DNA from: Anopheles merus
Taxonomy: Eukaryota > Arthropoda > Insecta > Diptera > Culicidae
DNA length: 64,000 nt
Reading direction: 5' to 3'
Assembly: GCF_017562075.2 (NCBI RefSeq)
Contig: NW_024427614.1
Coordinates: 1-64,000, forward strand
The position numbers and the translations under genes are program-made. Shown piece by piece: positions 33,919 through 46,862 of the stretch; within the stretch, counting starts at the first letter, position 1; each line of letters starts with the position of its first letter. The notes beneath the pieces were generated by a model. The model was not told the DNA's origin, ran no database searches, and saw only the letters and a list, made by a program, of their open reading frames with translations.

Positions 33919-34293
33919 ATGGCACCAAAAACCAGTGGAAAAGCTGCGAAGAAGTCTGGCAAAGCCCAGAAAAATATTTCCAAGTCCGACAAGAAAAAGA
34001 AGCGCAAGATCCGCAAGGAAAGCTACGCTATTTACATCTACAAAGTGTTGAAGCAAGTCCACCCGGATACTGGCATCTCTTCGAAGGCCATGAGCATCAT
34101 GAACAGTTTCGTCAACGATATCTTCGAACGCATTGCTGCTGAGGCGTCCCGTTTGGCGCACTACAACAAGCGTTCGACGATCACGTCCCGTGAAATCCAA
34201 ACCGCTGTTCGTCTGCTGCTGCCTGGTGAGCTTGCCAAGCACGCCGTCTCCGAAGGAACGAAGGCTGTCACAAAGTACACCAGCTCGAAGTAA
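33919..34293 (+). CDS. H2B: Histone H2B (unit 2), Thr31Ile variant
   Basis: This 124-aa H2B is identical to units 1 and 3 except Thr31, which is Ile (codon ACC to ATC near 34009). The change lies in the basic stretch KKKKRK-T/I-RKES, where the tail passes between the DNA gyres. Promoter TATA and stem-loop are intact, so it is likely expressed. It is the only amino-acid difference seen among the twelve histone genes here. Confidence 0.98.
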   Translation: MAPKTSGKAAKKSGKAQKNISKSDKKKKRKIRKESYAIYIYKVLKQVHPDTGISSKAMSIMNSFVNDIFERIAAEASRLAHYNKRSTITSREIQTAVRLLLPGELAKHAVSEGTKAVTKYTSSK

Positions 34294-34337
34294 GCCACTG
34301 AAATGATTGGCTTCTTTTCATGAACGTCTCTTTAATC

Positions 34338-34353
34338 GGTCCTTTTCAGGACC
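34338..34353 (+). terminator. Histone 3' stem-loop of H2B, unit 2
   Basis: GGTCCTTTTCAGGACC starts 45 bp after the stop codon and is unchanged from unit 1. Confidence 0.95.
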
Positions 34354-35011
34354 ACAAACCGCATTCAAACAAAGAATTATCATTCATTTCATCCGCAATG
34401 GTTGGAAGCGTTTTCCGAAGTGGAATTGTAAATGGAGTTTCGTGTATCATGAATTATGAATAGAAGTCGTTTCGCTCGTGGTATGAGAATCATTTTTTTA
34501 ATTTAAATTTTCCTCGCGCGTACGAGGATAATTTATCGACAAAGCAACCAATTGCAGCTTATGTGTCGTGAGTTAAACATTGTTATATATTTGTTCGATT
34601 TTAATGTTGCTTTATAAGTATTGAAGGATCGTTTTGGTACGGGTTTTCATTTTCGTGCCTATGAGTCACAGTTAAGCTGGTTGTGTCGAACATTTGTTGT
34701 AAAATATAAAGCCATACTATTCGTTCGTGGTTTGTTGTAAGCTGCGATGCTGGTAATATACTCATAGGTAATATTAGTTGTAATAAAGTATTGGTTAACA
34801 TAATCAAAGCTTTACATGCTTTGAATACAACAAAACTTTGTCAAGAAAAAGTTAAACTACCTCCCATAACGATGATTGTTTGAAACGAATATTCCCCCTT
34901 TTCATCACTATCTCGTTATTACTAAACGACATACGTGTTAGCTTGCCTTCACATGTACCATTTCATAATAGCAATCGAAAGAAAATTCTTGATATGTTCA
35001 ACAGTATTGGT
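34354..35011. other. H2B-H3 convergent intergenic spacer, unit 2
   Basis: AT-rich DNA, nearly identical to unit 1. No gene or element is recognised. Confidence 0.7.
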
Positions 35012-35027
35012 GGTCCTGAAAAGGACC
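35012..35027 (-). terminator. Histone 3' stem-loop of H3, unit 2
   Basis: The minus strand reads GGTCCTTTTCAGGACC, 58 bp past the H3 stop. Confidence 0.95.
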
Positions 35028-35084
35028 GTTTTGAGAAGGAAATGCCCCGTTTAGACAGGGACCGCTTCCGGATGCATGGACGAT

Positions 35085-36062
<978 letters not shown>

Positions 36063-36108
36063 ATTCAACGTGCTCTAACAAACCTCCAAATGGAGTCTAA
36101 AATCAAAC

Positions 36109-36124
36109 GGTCCTTTTCAGGACC
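36109..36124 (+). terminator. Histone 3' stem-loop of H4, unit 2
   Basis: GGTCCTTTTCAGGACC followed by ACAATACATT, as in unit 1. Confidence 0.95.
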
Positions 36125-36609
36125 ACAATACATTACTCAAGAGCTGTGTCTTTCGCAACATGCGACAATTCTTATTTGAGAAAAAAAATTCTATGATATA
36201 TTACTCGCATAACAAGCACTCACACTGCTGTATATGCAGTGCATTTACATGAGATGGCGTTTTGTAAATGTGCTTTTTTAACTTATACGTATGTGTTTGA
36301 ATCGTACATAAAAGCGACGATTGAAGCGTTTGTTAAAAGAAATAATTTTTTTTATTTATTTATATAGTGATTAATTTTATATTTTCTAATAAAAATATTT
36401 TCTTTTTCAGGGCAAAACTATCATCCTCTTGAAGCAATAATCGCCGCGTGGAACATACCGTTTTTTTGCATCAGCTCAAATTTGACTTACACATGCGCAT
36501 CGTTCATTGATACTTGGGATAACTCATCAAAAGAAGAAAAACGGGTGAAAAAAACAACACTGTTCACATGAGGTTTGTGAATTTATTATACAGCAACAGC
36601 TAACAGCGT
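36125..36609. other. H4-downstream spacer, unit 2
   Basis: Homologous to 23403-23910 but with a ~35-bp deletion near 36190. No gene is recognised. Confidence 0.6.
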
Positions 36610-37477
36610 CAATGCTGCCTTTGAATCCGTAAATCACTCAATGCTAATTTCAAAACTATCAAGCTACGGAGTTAATAGCGCGCTCGTTCACTTGCTCTCG
36701 TATTATTTAAGTGATAAGCATATATCTGTGATTATTTCCTCCTCTTTATCTGCACCATTCACCAACCCGTCTGGGGTTCCACAATACAGCATTCTCGGCC
36801 CTTTTCTTTTTAACATTATCATAAATGATGTTATTCACGTTATGCCGGATTGCGAAAAATTTTTTTATGCAGGTGATATGAAAATGTTCCTACCGGTATC
36901 AGATCAAACCAATTCTTTAATTCTTCAAATCTGTTTAACTCGATTTAACGCGTTGTGTAATTCCAATTGTATGCGTCTCAACGTATCAAAATGTTCTGTT
37001 ACATCTTACACTAGGAAAAGATTTCCCATTATTTGCGAATATAAAATTGATGATAGATCAAAGCCGCGTAAAAATGTGATTCAGAACCACTATAAAGCAA
37101 TACTTTCAAAAGCTTTCCGTTTGTTAGGATTCATTTTGCGTGTTAAGAAAGACTTCAAAGATCCATTCAGTAAAAAAGCTGTGTATTGTGCAATTGTCCG
37201 TCCTACTCTAGAATTTGCTAGTATTATTTGGACACCGACACAGCTACATTTAAAATATAGGCTAGAATCGGTTCAACGCAAGCTTACTCGTTCATTGTTT
37301 TATCGTCTCCCGACGTCTCGTAATTCTGTTTGTCCCTCTTACCGTACAAGGTGCCTGTTATTTGGAATGGAACCTCTGCAACATAGAAGAAAGAAGTGCT
37401 TATTTATGTACAAACTTGTTAGCGGATCTTTCGAAGGCCCGTCATTTTTAATAAATAGAACTTTCAGGCCCCAATAA
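36610..37477 (+). pseudogene. CR1-like RT relic after unit 2 H4
   Basis: A single open frame of 278 codons (36641-37477) covers the RT C-terminal half, but it is not functional: the fingers domain and endonuclease are missing, YADD is YAGD (near 36866), and the ~45-bp deletion after RKNVI is shared with the relic after unit 1. It lacks the SINE, giving the empty site for that insertion. Its open frame is likely chance plus recent duplication. Confidence 0.9.
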
Positions 37478-39942
37478 GAATGTTAAGAACCAGGACCAAA
37501 TTCAATATATAATTAAGATCGACTAATGTGGGAAATAACGATCTTTTATAACAATTAACGGTCTTTTTTACATAGCTAAGTGAGATGCATCCACAGTTTA
37601 TGTTATGTTGTTTATTTATTTGGTTAATTGACAGTTAAACTAATTATGCCTTTCGATGCGTTTTTGTTAGCACTGTTCTATCGCATTAATTATAGAAACG
37701 AGAATGTTATTCATGCTGATGTGAGCTTGAAAACTTTCGGAATAGATAAAAATAATAATACCAAAAAGCTTGTTTTCAACACATAAGGTTTTTTCTTTTC
37801 TTCACATTCTATTTCTTTTCTTTATTTTTGATCACAATAACACCGTTTCCATGCACACACAAAACATTGCCTCAACTCAAAACCTTAAAACAGTTTCCAT
37901 CATCAGACTTTGAAAACATTTAAAATATGTATTGTGTGTTAATTTGAAGATTTTTGAATTGAAATTGCATAAGTAAAACAATATTCATTGCCGAAAATGC
38001 CTAAAGTGGCTGCAATTTAACGCAATTGTGGTGTGAAGTTTATAAATGTAAATAAAAAATCTAAATTATATTTTAGTTTACAGTTTAGTTTACGAAGCAT
38101 TATGCAGGATTGCGCCCTAGAAAAGATAAATCTCACCACTTGAGTTTTCTATAAGAGCAAAAATTTGCAAATTTTCCATATTCTCCAGAGAGCGTTAACA
38201 AGTGTCAAGCAAGAGCTACCCGCCAAATACTTTATGCAAGATTTGCTAGCAGGATGGTATAAAGATGTAGAAATTAACTCAACCTCCAACTTCTAGGATG
38301 TTAGCTGAATTCCTTATATTTTCTTGGGATACTGACTTCATTTTTTATAATAACGTAGCGATGCTCCGCGAGCGATGTTTCCGTTTCAATTTTTACAATT
38401 GGTGATTGTTCCCCAGCTTTCGTTATCATACAAATGTTTCCCAGTTATTATCCAGGACAAACACCCTGGGATATCATGAACACCCGCCCTCTACGTTACG
38501 CAAGCGTTACACGTAACGCCTGTTTAGCGCAAACCCAAGCAGCATTTTTTAACGCGTGGTTTTACCATCGGGGATAAGCAAATTGATAGATTATTAATCA
38601 TGTCTTAATATTGATTATTTGTATGCAATAATGAGAAACGACCAATTTTGAACAAAAATAAAAAGCTTTTTTAAAGATATGAATCATTTATTACTGATGA
38701 TTATGAAAAGTTGTAACATTTTTATTGTTTTAATATTTTTTGCATCAATGCGAGTTATAACAACTTCAAGAAAAACTTATATAACAATCAATAAACTCTA
38801 AGTTATGTTAAGTTATGTTAAGTTAAGTTATATGTTATCACAAAAAACTCATTTTTTATTTGCCAATCTTTTGGTTAAACTAGGAATTTGAAAATTATGG
38901 AAGGATTTTTTAAACTCGATAAGCGCCATTTCAAAAGAGCCCTCGCATCCAAAGCAACCATCATTCAAAATCGCCATTAACGTTATCTTAATAGGCTTTA
39001 AATTTATTTCTTATATTGAATTTCTTTGGATATACTTGAAATAATTTATATTTTTTGCTTTGGCAACGTAACTCGAATTAAAAGCTTTGAAGGTTTTAAG
39101 ACCTTTAAACTGCAAGACTTTTTTGCTTAAATTCTAGTGCATTAACGAAAAACCTCATCTTTTTTAACTTGTAATTTAATAATTTAATCTCACTGGTATC
39201 GATTTATCCTCAAACAAATAATTTATGTTTTCATCGAAATGTAAAAGATTTTAAAATTTATAAGGTGTACACTGGCCGGTCGCCAAGCTGACACAACCTC
39301 TATTAAATGATGCTTGGGAATTTTGAAAGGCAAGTAACGCTTCTCCTTTGTAAAGTAAAGGGCTGAAACTTACTTTTTACATATTTATATTTATATATTT
39401 ATGTGGTTATTTAAATGAAGGGTGAAGGGAAACATTATTGAGGATGTTTATCTATATGAATGTTCCTAATCTTTGGTCCAACTTTTTTAAAGCCATTTCC
39501 AACGTTTCCCAATAAATTTGCCAAGTCAAACTTTTGTGAGAACCTAGCCTTACCTGAACACACAACATTTTTCGACAACCAACACTTTTAACATTTTCCC
39601 GTAGTTAACGATAAATCAGGTAAACGTGTCCTTTAGCGTTTCCAGAAAAAAGGACACAGGTATCACTGCTTGCATTTGTAATTGTAAAACCAACCCTCTT
39701 GACAAAGCTACCTGGAAAATTTAACACATCGCTTCTGATATGCTGCATTTTGTAGAAATCGAAGTGAGGGGTAACAGAATTGAAAACAGTAAATGATACT
39801 TTATGTGCCAAAGGAAGGCACATTATTTCATTTACATTTTGTGCACTCTTTCAAGCACCGTTCTATATTAGATAATGTTCTTACTTCTGGTTGTCCCATA
39901 TCAGCATAAATCGAATAAAATGTCTTTGGCAAAGTTATTTGT
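37478..39942. repeat. Histone-repeat spacer between units 2 and 3
   Basis: Homologous to the spacer at 24995-27458 and very similar to it, including the AAGTTATGTT short repeats near 38810. No gene is supported. Confidence 0.8.
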
Positions 39943-39958
39943 CGCCCTGAAAAGGACG
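39943..39958 (-). terminator. Histone 3' stem-loop of H2A, unit 3
   Basis: The minus strand reads CGTCCTTTTCAGGGCG, 38 bp past the H2A stop. Confidence 0.9.
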
Positions 39959-39996
39959 GTTTTGGGTTTGAGATGAAGGAGGCTTTGTTACACAGT

Positions 39997-40371
39997 TTAA
40001 GCCTTCTTTTCGGTCTTCTTGGGCAGCAGCACGGCCTGAATGTTGGGCAGCACACCACCCTGAGCGATGGTTACTCCGGAAAGCAGCTTGTTCAACTCCT
40101 CGTCGTTGCGGATGGCCAGCTGCAGATGACGCGGGATGATGCGCGTCTTCTTGTTGTCACGGGCAGCGTTTCCGGCCAACTCAAGCACTTCAGCGGCCAA
40201 GTACTCCATGACGGCTGCCAGATACACGGGCGCTCCGGCACCGACGCGCTCGGCATAGTTACCCTTGCGCAGGAGACGATGAATACGGCCAACGGGGAAC
40301 TGAAGACCGGCACGGTTGGAGCGGGACTTTGCCTTTCCCTTTACCTTTCCTCCCTTTCCACGGCCAGACAT
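39997..40371 (-). CDS. H2A: Histone H2A (unit 3), uninterrupted promoter
   Basis: 124-aa canonical H2A, protein identical to units 1 and 2. This unit keeps the ancestral arrangement: the H2A and H2B start codons are 282 bp apart with no insertion. The TATA box (minus strand TATAAAAAGAC, 40437-40447) lies about 66-76 bp before the ATG, so transcription should start near 40410-40418 with a leader of about 40-45 nt. Confidence 0.99.
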   Translation of the reverse strand: MSGRGKGGKVKGKAKSRSNRAGLQFPVGRIHRLLRKGNYAERVGAGAPVYLAAVMEYLAAEVLELAGNAARDNKKTRIIPRHLQLAIRNDEELNKLLSGVTIAQGGVLPNIQAVLLPKKTEKKA

Positions 40372-40653
40372 GGTTAGATTTGATTGGGGAACGTTTGTAA
40401 GGGATCACGAACAACACGATGTTCTCTTTGAGAAGGGTCTTTTTATAATGGAGCAATTTTGACTCGACCGATGCTTATATAGCAGCTTATTCGAGCTGCG
40501 CGATACTCGTTTGGAATTTTTCGAGCTGCACGATACGTATCCTCTCTCACGGCCCGTTATAAGCGATCGGAGAGCTTGGAATTTGTCTAGAACGCAATCA
40601 CCCGTTGAATCGAACACATCGTGTCCCAGTGTTGAGTGAATTTTTCCGTCGAA
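40372..40653. promoter_or_regulatory. Intact bidirectional H2A-H2B promoter, unit 3 (empty retrotransposon site)
   Basis: The H2A TATA box is at 40437-40447 (minus). The H2B TATA box is TATAAG at 40558-40563, 91 bp before the ATG, and a second TATA-like TTATATAG lies at 40475-40482. Two 17-bp copies of TTCGAGCTGCRCGATAC lie at 40490-40506 and 40520-40536, 30 bp apart, and may bind a shared regulator. The sites hit by the two I-clade elements correspond to 40437-40450 and 40419-40434, each present once here. Confidence 0.8.
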
Positions 40654-41028
40654 ATGGCACCCAAAACCAGTGGAAAAGCTGCGAAGAAGTCTGGCAAAGC
40701 CCAGAAAAATATTTCCAAGTCCGACAAGAAAAAGAAGCGCAAGACCCGCAAGGAAAGCTACGCTATTTACATCTACAAAGTGTTGAAGCAAGTCCACCCG
40801 GATACTGGCATCTCTTCGAAGGCCATGAGCATCATGAACAGTTTCGTCAACGATATCTTCGAACGCATTGCTGCTGAGGCGTCCCGCTTGGCGCACTACA
40901 ACAAACGTTCGACGATCACGTCCCGCGAAATCCAAACCGCTGTTCGTCTGCTGCTGCCTGGTGAGCTTGCCAAGCACGCCGTCTCCGAAGGAACGAAGGC
41001 TGTCACAAAGTACACCAGCTCGAAGTAA
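40654..41028 (+). CDS. H2B: Histone H2B (unit 3)
   Basis: 124-aa H2B, protein identical to unit 1 with Thr31. It shares an intact divergent promoter with H2A. The in-frame upstream ATG nine codons before is in the leader. The gene is intronless with a stem-loop 45 bp after the stop. Silent changes (for example CCC for CCA at codon 3) mark this unit as the most diverged of the three. Confidence 0.99.
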
Positions 41029-41072
41029 GCCACTGAAATGATTGGCTTCTTTTCATGAACATCTCTCAAATC

Positions 41073-41088
41073 GGTCCTTTTCAGGACC
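41073..41088 (+). terminator. Histone 3' stem-loop of H2B, unit 3
   Basis: GGTCCTTTTCAGGACC followed by ACAAACC, as in units 1 and 2. Confidence 0.95.
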
Positions 41089-41825
41089 ACAAACCGCATT
41101 CAAACAAAGAATTATCCTTCGTTTCATCTGCACCAGCGAATTAGCGCTGTAATTTCAGGGTGTCCGTCTTCGTCAACGTTATTGTTCAGTTTGTTGCGTT
41201 TGCCTGTAATAAATTTTGTTTGCGAACTATGTCTTCCACATCATTGGAAACAATGATGCTGTGATTGACTTTAAAGTTCTGCGTTGTTCATTGTAAATAT
41301 TAATGTTAAATAGAACCTTAGCACGTTTACAAAAAACATCAAAAAAAAGTCCGCACTGGTTGGAAGCGTTTTGCGAGGTGAAATTGTACATGGAGTTTCG
41401 TGTATCATGAATTATGAATAGAAGTCGTTTCGCTCGTGGTATGAGAATCATTTTTTTAATTTAAATTTTTCTCGCGCATACGAGGATAATTTATCGACAA
41501 AGCAACCAATTGCAGCTTATGTGTCGTGAGTTAAATGTTGAAATAGATTTGTTCGATTTTAATGTTGAATATAGTCATAGGTAATATAAGTGGTAATATA
41601 ATATTGGTTAATATTGTCAAAATCCTTAGCTGCCTTATTAAAAGCGAAACTTTGTCAAGAAAAAGTTAAACTACCTCCCATAACGATGGTTGTTTGACAC
41701 GAATATTCCACCTTATCATCATTATCTCGTAAAAACAAAACGACATACGTGTTAGCTTGCCTTCACATGTACCATTTCATAATAGCAATCGAAAGATAAT
41801 TCTTGATATGTTCAACAGTATTGGT
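41089..41825. other. H2B-H3 convergent spacer, unit 3 (distinct layout)
   Basis: AT-rich DNA. About 220 bp near 41133-41353 has no counterpart in units 1 and 2. About 150 bp present in those units (near 21890-22040) is missing here. No open frame or terminal repeat identifies the extra segment. Confidence 0.65.
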
Positions 41826-41841
41826 GGTCCTGAAAAGGACC
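41826..41841 (-). terminator. Histone 3' stem-loop of H3, unit 3
   Basis: The minus strand reads GGTCCTTTTCAGGACC, 58 bp past the H3 stop. Confidence 0.95.
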
Positions 41842-41898
41842 GTTTTGAGAAGGAAATGCCCCGTTTGGACAGGGACCGCTTCCGGATGCATGGACGAT

Positions 41899-42876
<978 letters not shown>

Positions 42877-42922
42877 ATTCAACGTGCTCTAACAAACCTC
42901 CAAATGGAGTCTCAAATCAAAC

Positions 42923-42938
42923 GGTCCTTTTCAGGACC
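42923..42938 (+). terminator. Histone 3' stem-loop of H4, unit 3
   Basis: GGTCCTTTTCAGGACC, 47 bp past the stop codon. Confidence 0.95.
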
Positions 42939-43448
42939 ACAATACATTACTCAAGAGCTGTGTCTTTCGCAACATGCGACAATTCTTATTTAAGGGAAAA
43001 GAGCTTTGATGGTTTCGAATGGCGTGCGTATAACATATTACTCGCATAACAAGCACACACACTGCTGTATATGCAGTGCATTTATATGAAATTGCGTTTT
43101 GTAATTGTGCTTTTTTAACTTATACGTATGCGTTTGAAGCGTACATAAAAGCGACGATTGAAGCGTTACTCAAAAGAAATAATTTTTATTTATTTATTTA
43201 AAGATTGATAAATTTTATATTTTCTAATAAAAATATTTTCTTTTTCAGGGCAAAACTATCATCCTCTTGAAGCAATAATCGCCGCGTGGAACATACCGTT
43301 TTTTTTGCATCAGCTCAAATTTGACTTACACATGCGCATCGTTCATTGATACTTGGGATAACTCATCAAAAGAAGAAAAACGGGTGAAAAAAACAACACT
43401 GTTCACATGAGGTTTGTGAATTTATTATACAGCAACAGCTAACAGCGT
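42939..43448. other. H4-downstream spacer, unit 3
   Basis: Homologous to 23403-23910. No gene is recognised. Confidence 0.6.
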
Positions 43449-44355
43449 CAATGCTGCCTTTGAATCCGTAAATCACTCAATGCTAATTTCAAAACTATCA
43501 AGCTACGGAGTTAATAGCGCGCTCGTTCACTTGCTCTCGTATTATTTAAGTGATAAGCATATATCTGTGATTATTTCCTCCTCTTTATCTGCACCATTCA
43601 CCAACCCGTCTGGGGTTCCACAATGCAGCATTTTCGGCCCTTTTCTTTTTAAAATTTTCATAAATAATGTTATTCACATTATGCCGGATTGCGAACAATT
43701 GTTTTATGCAGGTGATATGAAAATGTTCCTACCGGTATCAGATCAAACCAATTCTTGAACTCTTCAAATCTGTTTAATTCGATTTAACGCGTTGTGTAAT
43801 TCCAATTGTATGCGTCTCATCATATCAATATGTTCTGTTACATCCTACACTAGGAAAAGATTTCCCATTATTTGCGAATATAAAATTGATGATAGATCAA
43901 AGCCGCGTAAAAATGTGATTCATGATTTAGGCGCTCATGTAGATAGCAGACTAACGTTATAGAACCACTATGAAGCAATACTTTAAAATGCTTTCCGTTT
44001 GTTAGGATTCATTTTGCGTGTTAAGAAAGACTTCAAAGATCCATTCAGTAAAAAAGCTGTGTATTGTGCAATTGTCCGTCCTACTTTAGAATTTGCTAGT
44101 ATTATTTGGACACCGACACAGCTACATTTAAAAGATAGGCTAGAATCGGTTCAACGCAAGCTTACTCGTTCATTGTTTTATCGTCTCCCAACGTCTCGTA
44201 ATTCTGTTGGTCCCTCTTACCGTACAAGTTGCCTGTTATTTGGAATGGAACCTCTGCAACATAGAAGAAAGAAGTGCTTATTTATATACAAACTTGTTAG
44301 CGGATCTTTCGAAGGCCCGTCATTTTTAATAAATAGAACTTTCAGGCCCCAATAA
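43449..44355 (+). pseudogene. CR1-like RT relic after unit 3 H4
   Basis: Same RT half as in units 1 and 2 but broken differently. There is a TGA after DQTNS (near 43757), YADD is YAGD (near 43704), and further stops occur near 43963 (TTATAG) and 43984. It keeps the ~45-bp segment (DLG..V..DSRLTL) that the relics after units 1 and 2 have lost, so the deletion arose after the split from this unit. Confidence 0.9.
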
Positions 44356-46862
44356 GAATGTTAATCACCAGGACCAAATTCAATATAGAATTAAGATCGA
44401 CTTATGTTGGATATAACGATCTTTTATAAAAATTAACTGACTTTTTTACATAGCTAAGTGAGACGCATCCACAGTTTATGTTATGTTGTTTATTTATTTG
44501 GTTAATTGACAGTTTAACTAATCATGCCTTTCGATGCGTTTTTGTTAGCACTGTTCTATAGCATTCATTATTGAAACGAGAATGTTATGCATGCTTATGT
44601 TAGCTTGAAAACTTTCGGAATAGATAAAAATAATTATAACAAAAAGCTTCTTTCCAACAAATTCGTTTTTTCGTTTCTAAATATTCTATTTCTTTTCTTT
44701 ATTTTTGATCACAATAACACCATTTCCGCGCACACACACAAAACAATGCTTCAACTCAAAACCTTAAAACAGTTTCCATCACCAGACCAAGAAAAAACTT
44801 AAAATATGTATTGTGTGTTAATTTGAAGATTTTTGAAGGAATCTTAAGCCTGTTCGGAATATGTATCAAATCGTTTGCAATTTGAAAAATGAGCTCGAAA
44901 CTGTCCAGGAAACGAATCAAAATTTCCATGCAGATTAATGATATTTAATAATGCTTCGAGTAAAATAATGAGAATCTTGATTTTTTGCAAATGTACAAGG
45001 TTTGCGATTGGTTTGTGATTAATACAATAGTTTTGCCAATGAAAATTGCATAAGTAAAACAAAATTTATTTGCCGAAAATGCCTAAAGTGGCTGCAATTC
45101 AACGCAATTATGGTGTGAAGTTTATGAATGTAAATAAAAATTCTAAATTATATGTTAGTTTACGAAGCATTATGCAGGATTGCGCCCTAGAAAAGATAAA
45201 TCTCACCACTTGAGTTTTCTATAAGAGCAAAAATTTGCAAATTTTCCATATTCTCCAGAGAGTGTCAACAAGTGTCAAGCAAGAGCTTCCCGCCAAATAC
45301 TTTATGCAAGATTTGCTAGCAGGTTGATATGAAGATGTAAAATTAAAATGAACTCAACCTCCAAAATCTAGGATGTTAACTGAATGCCATATATTTTCTT
45401 GGGATCATTTGCGATACTGGCTAAGCGATGCTCCGCGAGCGATATTTCCGTTTTAATTTTAACAATTGGTGATTGTTCTCCAGCTTTCGTTATCATACAA
45501 ATGTTTCCCAGTTATTATCCAGGACAAACACCCTGCGATCTCATGAACATCCGCCCTCTACGTTACGCTAGCGTTACACGTAACGCCTGTTTAGCGCAAA
45601 CCCAAGCAGCATTTTTTTAACGCCTGGTTTTACCATCGGGGATAAGCAAACTGATAGATTATTAATCATGTCTTAATATTGATTATTTGTATGCAATAAT
45701 GAGAAAAGACCTATTTTGAACAAATATAAAAAGATTTTTTAAAGATATGACTCATTGATAATTTATGATAATGAAAAGTTATAACACTATTATTATCTTA
45801 ATATTTTTTGCATCAATGCGAGTTATAACAACTTCAAGAAATACTTTTATAAAAATCAATAAATTTACATATGTCATCACAAAAAACTCATTTTTTATTT
45901 GCCAATCTTTTGGTAAAACTAGAATTTTGAAAATTATGAAAGGATCTATTAAACTCGATAAGCGCCATTTCAAAAGAGCCCTCGCATCCAAAGCAACCAT
46001 CATTCAAAATCGCCATTAACGTTATCTTAATAGGCTTTAAATTTATTTCTTATATTGAATTTCTTTGGATATACTTGAAATAATTTATATTTTTTGCTTT
46101 GGCAACGTAACTCGAATTAAAAGCTTAGAGGGTTTTAAGACCTTTAAACTGTAAGACTTTTTTGCTTAAATTATAGTGCATTAATGAAAAACCTGATCTT
46201 TTTTAACTTGTAATTAAATAATTTAATCTCACTGATATCGATCTATCCCAAAGCAAATTATTGTTATTTTATTCGAAATGTAAAATATTTCTTATTTAAC
46301 TTATGCACAGCGATCGGTCGCGTGGATGACCTACCCTCTATGAAATGCAGCTTGGGAATTTTAAAAGACAAGTAACGTTTCTCCTTTGTAACGTCAAGGG
46401 CTGAGCCTTACTTTTACCAATTATTAAGATGGCGTTACGACTGGTTGTAGGGATTTTGATCCCCACTAGATGGCGTTATTGAATGTGGAGTTGCACATGC
46501 GTTAGGGACATTTCAATTTATTGTATTTTATTGGCATTCCTACATTGCAAATGAAAATATTGTTTAAAAATATACTATAAATTCCAGAAATATTCACATG
46601 GTTATTTAAATGAAGGGTGAAGGGAAACATTATTGAGGATGTTTATCTATATGAATGTTCCTAATCTTTGGTCCAACTTTTTTAAAGCCATTTCCAACGT
46701 TTCCCAATAAATTTGCCAAGTCAAACTTTTGAGAGAACTTTGTCTTACCTGAACACACAACATTTTTCGACCAACACTTTTAAATTTTCCCGTGGTTAAC
46801 GATAAATCAGGTATAAGTGTCCTTTAGCGTTTCCAGAAAAAAGGTCAACACACAGGTATCAC
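44356..46862. repeat. First histone spacer of the gene-free region
   Basis: Homologous to the earlier spacers but with a different inner structure. It has an extra ~200-bp block (44839-45040), and after 46430 a block with a CTCF-like motif CCACTAGATGGC (46463-46474). It ends at a fusion point where H2A-downstream sequence (to CACAGGTATCACT, near 46863) joins CR1 relic sequence instead of continuing to H2A. Confidence 0.8.

Noticed and set aside
33421..34242. 273-codon minus-strand frame over the element 5' UTR and H2B
   Set aside because: It joins antisense H2B to element leader, and the frame is split in unit 1. Chance read-through.
44587..44802. 67-71-codon frame with a hydrophobic segment repeated in the spacers
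   Set aside because: It is broken by stops in the copies at about 12610 and 37710, so there is no sign of selection.
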